The position numbers were made by a program, and so were the translations under genes. Positions 7,764-10,597 of a stretch of 10,597 bases of DNA are shown in pieces. The stretch spans positions 1 through 10,597 of the forward strand of contig JAITAW010000080.1 of NCBI GenBank assembly GCA_031283905.1. The letters are read 5' to 3'. A model generated the notes under the pieces. The model saw only the letters and a program-made list of their open reading frames with translations, did no database searches and was not told the DNA's origin. This stretch comes from Treponema sp. (GTDB taxonomy: Bacteria; Spirochaetota; Spirochaetia; Treponematales; Breznakiellaceae). How positions within the stretch are numbered: the first letter of the stretch is position 1; each line of letters starts with the position of its first letter.

Positions 7764-7950
7764 GTGTAATTATCGGCCTCTCCCTCTCACTGTTCATGGT
7801 CATGAACTAAGCCTGCCAGCCTATGCTGGCTAGAGCGGAAAATAGGGAACGGGCATCGTAACGTACTGAAGAACCGGGGATACAACCCGGAACACGATGT
7901 GAAAACGAAGTTTCTCACCGGCATGGGAAGAACCGTGCAAGTGAGATGAT
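7764..7950 (+). ncRNA. Possible 5' (domain I) fragment of a group II intron
   Basis: The stretch from GTGTAATT (7764) to about AAGTGAGATG (7950) has no convincing ORF but is dense in short stems: GTTCAT/ATGAAC (7792-7807), GCCAGC/GCTGGC (7816-7831) and CCGGG/CCCGG (7874-7890). The string of motifs GAAAATAGGGAACG, CATCGTAAC, GATGTGAAAACGAAG and AAGTGAGATG in this order resembles, from memory, domain I of bacterial group II introns. I see no reverse-transcriptase gene and no domain V hairpin downstream, so if right it is a truncated relic. The 5' boundary is a guess because GTGTA fits the GTGYG intron start only in part. Confidence 0.35.
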
Positions 7951-8077
7951 ATACGGGGTGCTGAATCCGCCGGAATTTTTCATGCGCGGGCTGACGCCGC
8001 CGGCGGGGGAGGAATATAAGAAGATCCGGGCGGAAGACTTCCTGATTTTCGTCCCCGGCGATGAACCGAACGGGTAA
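7946..8077 (+). pseudogene. Orphan C-terminal coding remnant, unknown protein
   Basis: The frame ending at TAA 8075-8077 reads like the tail of a real protein: NPPEFFMRGLTPPAGEEY, then KKIRAEDFLIFVPGDEPNG. It is open back to a stop at 7859-7861, but its upstream half runs through the structured stretch that looks like intron RNA and is not protein-like. The only ATG near the protein-like part (7946) has no ribosome binding site. I take it as the 3' end of a gene whose front was lost when the structured element or a deletion arrived. No family is recognised. Confidence 0.3.
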
Positions 8078-8110
8078 ATGTAATATTGCCGGAACGGTAT
8101 GAGTACATCT

Positions 8111-8138
8111 TTACCATTACAATAAATTTTAGTATATT
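8111..8138 (+). promoter_or_regulatory. Weak candidate promoter of the META lipoprotein gene
   Basis: TTACCA (8111-8116) and TATATT (8133-8138) are spaced by 16 bases in an AT-rich island unlike the surrounding GC-rich DNA. The -10 matches five of six consensus positions, the -35 four of six. The start of transcription would fall almost on the ribosome binding site, which weakens the call. Confidence 0.3.
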
Positions 8139-8157
8139 TGAAAGCAAGAGGTATATC

Positions 8158-8670
8158 TTGAAAAAAACTCCTATTGTTTTCAAAGCCTTGGTTCTTGGCG
8201 TTGGTTTGTTCGCTTCTTGCGCCAGCAAACCGGGCGTGGGGGACGGGCAAATAGCCAAAAGCGTATCGGAAGCGGATTTTAATCCGGCGGACTTTTCGGA
8301 TGTTTTGGAAAAAACATGGGAATTGATCGAAGTGAAAAGCGATTCTGGCGTGGCGATAATAGAACGTCAGGATATGCAGGATATGTATACCGTACGGTTT
8401 GCGGAAGGAAGATTGAGCGGGAAAGCCGCGCCGAATGTGTATAACGCACCCTATACGCAGGGAAATTCCCATGACATTTCTTTTGGACATATCGTCTCTA
8501 CTAAAATGGCTCTGCTTCAAGAACCGGAATATCTAAAAGAGCAGGAGTATTTCTCTTATCTCGCAAAAACAACCCGCTGGGAGGTACGCGGCGGACAGCT
8601 TATTCTTATCGCCTCAAGCGAAAGCGGCGGCATTGTGCTGGTGTTCAACGCGGTTGAAAATGTCGATTGA
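8158..8670 (+). CDS. META-domain lipoprotein, 170 aa
   Basis: Small exported lipoprotein with one META domain, the fold of HslJ-type proteins found in heat-shock and envelope-stress contexts; the molecular role is unknown. TTG 8158 is preferred because AAGAGG (8145-8150, overlapping the AAGAG of GCAAGAGG) lies about 7 bases upstream and the product then starts MKKTPIVFKALVLGVGLFASC, a proper signal peptide with lipid Cys21; the ATG at 8086 would place 24 unlikely residues in front of it. After a short linker the META pattern starts at W54 (TWELIEV), with the middle strands at MYTVRFAEGRLSGKAAPNVY and the final strand at WEVRGGQLILIASS and IVLVFN. The segment between them mentions a methionine-rich STKMALLQEPEYL helix typical of the domain. 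The 3' end overlaps the YbaK-like gene by 11 bases, so the two are probably translated together. Confidence 0.82.
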   Translation: MKKTPIVFKALVLGVGLFASCASKPGVGDGQIAKSVSEADFNPADFSDVLEKTWELIEVKSDSGVAIIERQDMQDMYTVRFAEGRLSGKAAPNVYNAPYTQGNSHDISFGHIVSTKMALLQEPEYLKEQEYFSYLAKTTRWEVRGGQLILIASSESGGIVLVFNAVENVD

Positions 8671-9151
8671 GACTGTGCGGGCGTATTTAGCCCGTTGGAA
8701 CCGTGATAAAGACATTACCGAAAACCCCGCTTCTACGGCGACGGTGGCCGAAGCCGCCGCCGTGTTGGGCGTTATTCCGGCGCGTATCGCAAAAAGCATA
8801 TCGCTTAAAAACGGCGATGAAAAAGCCATGCTTATTGTCATTGCCGGAGATATGAAGCTCGACAACCGCAAATACAAGGAACGTTTTGGTTTTAAGGCGA
8901 GAATGTTGTCGCCTGATGAAGCCTTGAATATGACCGGACACGCGGTTGGCGGCATCTGCCCGTTTGCGCTTCCCGATACGGTTGACGTCTATCTTGACGT
9001 ATCGCTCAAACGGTTTGAGACGATATTTCCCGCCTGCGGCAACAACAATTCTGAAATTGAATTAACGCCTGGCGAGCTTGATGAGTACAGTCAGAATAAA
9101 GAATGGGTTGATGTATGCAAAACGATTGAAGATGTGATCGCCAAGACCTGA
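8660..9151 (+). CDS. YbaK/EbsC-family aminoacyl-tRNA deacylase, 163 aa
   Basis: Stand-alone relative of the prolyl-tRNA synthetase editing domain. Family members hydrolyse mischarged tRNA in trans (YbaK: Cys-tRNA-Pro; others Ala-, Ser- or Thr-linked); the specificity cannot be read from the sequence. Seen: MSIETVRAYLARWN helix; conserved Lys45 in PARIAKSI, the position of the catalytic lysine in YbaK; VIAGDMKLDNRKYKERFG (60-77); the signature TGHAVGGICPFALP (92-105); and YLDVSLKRFETIFPACGNNNSEIEL (111-135), all hallmark blocks of the family. ATG 8660 is chosen over GTG/ATG-like starts near 8633 because it begins at the family N-terminus; it lies inside the end of the META gene, in another frame, and its own ribosome binding site is poor, so translational coupling is likely. 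Length is normal and all blocks are intact. The pairing with an envelope lipoprotein looks incidental. Confidence 0.93.
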   Translation: MSIETVRAYLARWNRDKDITENPASTATVAEAAAVLGVIPARIAKSISLKNGDEKAMLIVIAGDMKLDNRKYKERFGFKARMLSPDEALNMTGHAVGGICPFALPDTVDVYLDVSLKRFETIFPACGNNNSEIELTPGELDEYSQNKEWVDVCKTIEDVIAKT

Positions 9152-9175
9152 TCTGTCAGACAGACGGCGCAGGAT

Positions 9176-9207
9176 TTGTCAGGCGCCAGCCAGATTTCTG
9201 TTATACT
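9176..9207 (+). promoter_or_regulatory. Promoter-like site with extended -10 and no gene downstream
   Basis: TTGTCA (9176-9181) and TATACT (9202-9207) with a TGT just before the -10 (extended -10). The spacing of 20 bases is long but tolerable with an extended -10. No plus-strand gene follows before the terminator hairpin at 9523-9549, so a transcript from here would be about 335 nt of non-coding RNA, or the match is by chance. Confidence 0.25.
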
Positions 9208-9335
9208 TGGAAACCGTGTGATTTTTAAGTGTGTCTGTCAAAAGAATTCGGTTTTGGATGTCAGAAGCGGGATTTTGCGCTAGTTTTGTGGTATTTATTG
9301 GAATGTCGTTTGTAATTTCATTGCATAATGTTGAA

Positions 9336-9443
9336 TTATTTTAGCTCCTTAATCATACAATTACCTTTCATGGGCGTATCCGCCCACGGCGCTTCATCAT
9401 GCGCGAATATGCACGTTGTGCAAGCCTTCGGATTTGGAGGCAT
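9336..9443 (-). pseudogene. Truncated small Cys-containing protein (CxxC), about 35 codons
   Basis: The minus-strand frame from ATG 9443 reads MPPNPKACTTCIFAHDEAPW and ends GNCMIKELK before TAA. The pattern NPKACxTCIxAxxxxPxxDxPxKxxC recalls, from memory, a family of 50-60 residue proteins in gut Firmicutes and relatives that continue with a KPxxVYYDGxxCxFY tail and a fourth cysteine. Here only C8, C11 and C29 are present and the frame ends just after the third; neither other frame downstream encodes the missing tail. The frame is open upstream to 9524, but that part runs through three hairpins and is not protein-like. No good ribosome binding site fits the ATG. A decayed gene is the likeliest reading; a shortened but functional protein is possible. 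Confidence 0.4.
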
Positions 9444-9472
9444 CGCAACCAGCGCTTCATCCTTAATTCTGT

Positions 9473-9516
9473 TCGTCCGCCGGTGGCGGACGAGTGGGGT
9501 TTGCTTCGCAAACTCC
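9473..9516. repeat. Two adjacent stem-loops
   Basis: TCGTCCGCC (9473-9481) and GGCGGACGA (9485-9493) form a perfect 9-bp stem with loop GGT. Two bases later, GGGGTTTGC (9496-9504) and GCAAACTCC (9508-9516) form a 9-bp stem with one G-T pair and loop TTC. Both are followed at once by the terminator hairpin, so three stems stand in a row within 77 bases. They do not carry T runs, so they are not ordinary terminators. Confidence 0.6.
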
Positions 9517-9522
9517 GATAGC

Positions 9523-9549
9523 AAAATCCGGCACGGATGCCGGATTTTT
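9523..9549 (-). terminator. Strong, possibly bidirectional rho-independent terminator
   Basis: AAAATCCGGC (9523-9532) and GCCGGATTTT (9539-9548) form a perfect 10-bp stem with a six-base loop; T runs appear on both strands (TTTTT on plus, TTTT on minus). It lies 8 bases beyond the stop of the LPP20-like gene and so is the natural terminator of that gene. On the plus strand it would also stop any read-through from the YbaK-like gene. Confidence 0.8.
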
Positions 9550-9557
9550 CCCCGCCC

Positions 9558-10583
9558 TCATTCGGCAAGGGTAAAGTTTGCCAGCACCGCGTCTTCCAGA
9601 GACCGGTAGGCGCGGCGTTTCGCCACATCCGGCGTAACCGCGCCCGCGCTCTTGCCGGAAACGGTAAAGGTAAACAGAACGCCGGACTGTCCGGTGATCA
9701 CCGCCTGTACCGAGGGGTTGTAGAATATCCCCAGTTCCCGCCGCTGCCTGCCCTCGTCCACCGTAACCGCGCAGACCGCCCGAGCGCCGTCCCGTGCGCG
9801 GGAAACGGGAAAGCCCTCCGCGGCGAATACGCGGGAAAAGGCGTTTGCGATAATTGATTCAAAGTCCGTGGGGCAGTCGAGATAGACGCCGGCGTTTCTC
9901 CGGGCTTCATCGGTTTTTTGCGGCAGGGCGGCCAATTCGCCGCGCACGGCGGAAAAGGCGGCGTTCATCCGGGCGGGGCTGAGTATCTGCCCCAGAGCGG
10001 CGGCGGCGTTAAACTCCCCGTTTCCGGCGTAACGGGCCGCCGCGTTCCAGCGCAGGGCCTTCCTGAACGGGTCGGTTTCGGTTTCCGCCGCGCGGTACAG
10101 GGCGCGGAAAGCGTCCGCCTGTTCCCTGAAGCGCGGCTCGAACACCGCCCACGCTTCGGCGCGGTCAAGATAGGCTACGGTCTGCCACCGTTTTTCCGCG
10201 CCGTTGTAGAAGGCGTCCCGCGCGTAGCGGACGCCGAAAACGGTCAGCTCCGAGTCGATATAGACGGAGCTTTCAAAGTCCAGCGATTCGCTTGTAACGC
10301 CGTCCCGCTGGCTGAACGCTTCCCGCGAACTCGTGTTTGCGGTGATATGGCTGGAAAAGTAGCGGGCGATTTCCGCGGCCCCCGCCGCTTCCGCAAGCTC
10401 CCGTGTCATTCCCCGCCCAATCACGGCGATGTACTTGTCTTCGGGATATGCGGACTCAAAGGCGGCGGAGGAAGCCGCCCAGCCGGGCGCGGGGGCGGTA
10501 GCGCAGGAGATGAGCAGGAAAAACGCCGCGAAACAGGCCGCGATAAAACCCGGACGGCCTCCGGTATGGGTTGATATGTTCAT
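9558..10583 (-). CDS. LPP20-family lipoprotein, 341 aa
   Basis: Exported lipoprotein of unknown function, related to the LPP20/LpoB-like group common in spirochaetes and epsilonproteobacteria. ATG 10583 has AAGGAG 5-6 bases upstream. Seen: signal peptide with hydrophobic stretch and lipobox LLISC, lipid Cys27; then the LPP20 block YPEDKYIAVIGRGMTRELAE (46-65) with the following AxxxAxAEIARYFSSHI helix; a beta-rich segment with VYIDSELTVFGVRYARDAFY and a WQTVAYLDRAEAWAVFEPRF core, usual for the family; an alpha-helical stretch from about 160 to 230; and a C-terminal half from about residue 235 to the end (DCPTDFESIIANAFSRVFAA onward) that resembles a second periplasmic alpha/beta domain. No cysteine besides C17, C27 and two in the C-terminal half. 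The gene is intact, starts 14 bases from the window edge and ends at a strong terminator; upstream operon partners, if any, are outside. Confidence 0.85.
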   Translation of the reverse strand: MNISTHTGGRPGFIAACFAAFFLLISCATAPAPGWAASSAAFESAYPEDKYIAVIGRGMTRELAEAAGAAEIARYFSSHITANTSSREAFSQRDGVTSESLDFESSVYIDSELTVFGVRYARDAFYNGAEKRWQTVAYLDRAEAWAVFEPRFREQADAFRALYRAAETETDPFRKALRWNAAARYAGNGEFNAAAALGQILSPARMNAAFSAVRGELAALPQKTDEARRNAGVYLDCPTDFESIIANAFSRVFAAEGFPVSRARDGARAVCAVTVDEGRQRRELGIFYNPSVQAVITGQSGVLFTFTVSGKSAGAVTPDVAKRRAYRSLEDAVLANFTLAE

Positions 10584-10597
10584 AATGGCTCCTTAAT

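Noticed and set aside
7713..7809. Hydrophobic frame ending LSLSLFMVMN as a membrane-protein tail
   Set aside because: Short, overlaps the promoter of the divergent operon and the structured stretch, and has no start; more likely a chance reading of AT-rich, structured DNA.
7915..8520. Minus-strand open frame of about 201 codons across the META gene start
   Set aside because: It overlaps a well-supported lipoprotein gene with signal peptide and ribosome binding site, and its own translation shows no family features.
9151..9188. Terminator candidate after the YbaK-like gene (GGCGC ... GCGCC)
   Set aside because: Five-base stem with a 12-base loop and no T run; too weak to call.
9389..9461. 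Direct repeat GCGCTTCATC (9389-9398 and 9452-9461)
   Set aside because: Only 10 bases; on the minus strand both copies fall in the same reading frame (Asp-Glu-Ala codons), so coincidence is sufficient.
9918..10574. Long plus-strand open frame of about 218 codons opposite the LPP20-like gene
   Set aside because: It mirrors a GC-rich coding strand, is dominated by Gly, Arg and Val, and has no motif; the minus strand carries a signal peptide, lipobox, good ribosome binding site and terminator.
1..10597. CRISPR array, tRNA or rRNA genes, insertion-sequence transposase
   Set aside because: No regularly spaced repeats, no cloverleaf with a conserved T-loop, and no transposase motif was seen on either strand.

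Overview
The window looks like a bacterial chromosome segment of intermediate-to-high GC, most likely from a spirochaete of the Treponema type. This rests on family content only: three predicted lipoproteins with relaxed signal-peptidase-II sites, one of them an LPP20-type lipoprotein of the kind common in treponemes; a very large alpha-2-macroglobulin-like lipoprotein; and a TTG start with a good ribosome binding site. No rRNA or marker gene is present to fix the genus.

Layout. Bases 1-180 hold the 3' end of an unidentified plus-strand gene, followed by about 270 bases with at most one small doubtful ORF. Bases 460-6357 are one giant plus-strand gene for a 1965-residue alpha-2-macroglobulin-like envelope lipoprotein with an intact CLEQ thioester motif. 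Bases 6358-6600 have no intact gene. They hold two abortive reading-frame starts just after the giant gene, a 22-base imperfect tandem repeat and two hairpins. On the minus strand, a well-formed promoter (7735-7707) drives a flavodoxin-fold oxidoreductase with a four-cysteine motif (7685-7041). This overlaps a MarR-family regulator (7054-6601) that is interrupted by a one-base frameshift at a G4 tract. Bases 7736-8157 hold a structured stretch that resembles a 5' fragment of a group II intron, plus a short orphan coding remnant. On the plus strand, a small META-domain lipoprotein (8158-8670) overlaps by 11 bases a YbaK/EbsC-type aminoacyl-tRNA deacylase (8660-9151). Bases 9152-9557 hold a truncated small Cys-rich reading frame (minus strand) and three consecutive perfect or near-perfect hairpins, the last a strong terminator. 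The minus-strand LPP20-like lipoprotein (10583-9558) closes the window.

Functional reading. The large macroglobulin lipoprotein probably acts as a periplasmic or outer-envelope protease trap. In proteobacteria such genes often sit next to pbpC (penicillin-binding protein 1C). Here only a possible eight-codon start of a downstream gene survives, so the partner appears lost or is elsewhere. The flavoprotein-MarR pair is a typical redox or stress-responsive self-regulated unit, but its regulator looks broken unless the frameshift is a sequence error. The intergenic regions contain several decayed pieces (possible intron fragment, truncated small genes, hairpin arrays), which suggests local rearrangement. 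I found no convincing new multi-gene system; the most checkable oddities are the frameshift, the decayed fragments and the hairpin arrays.
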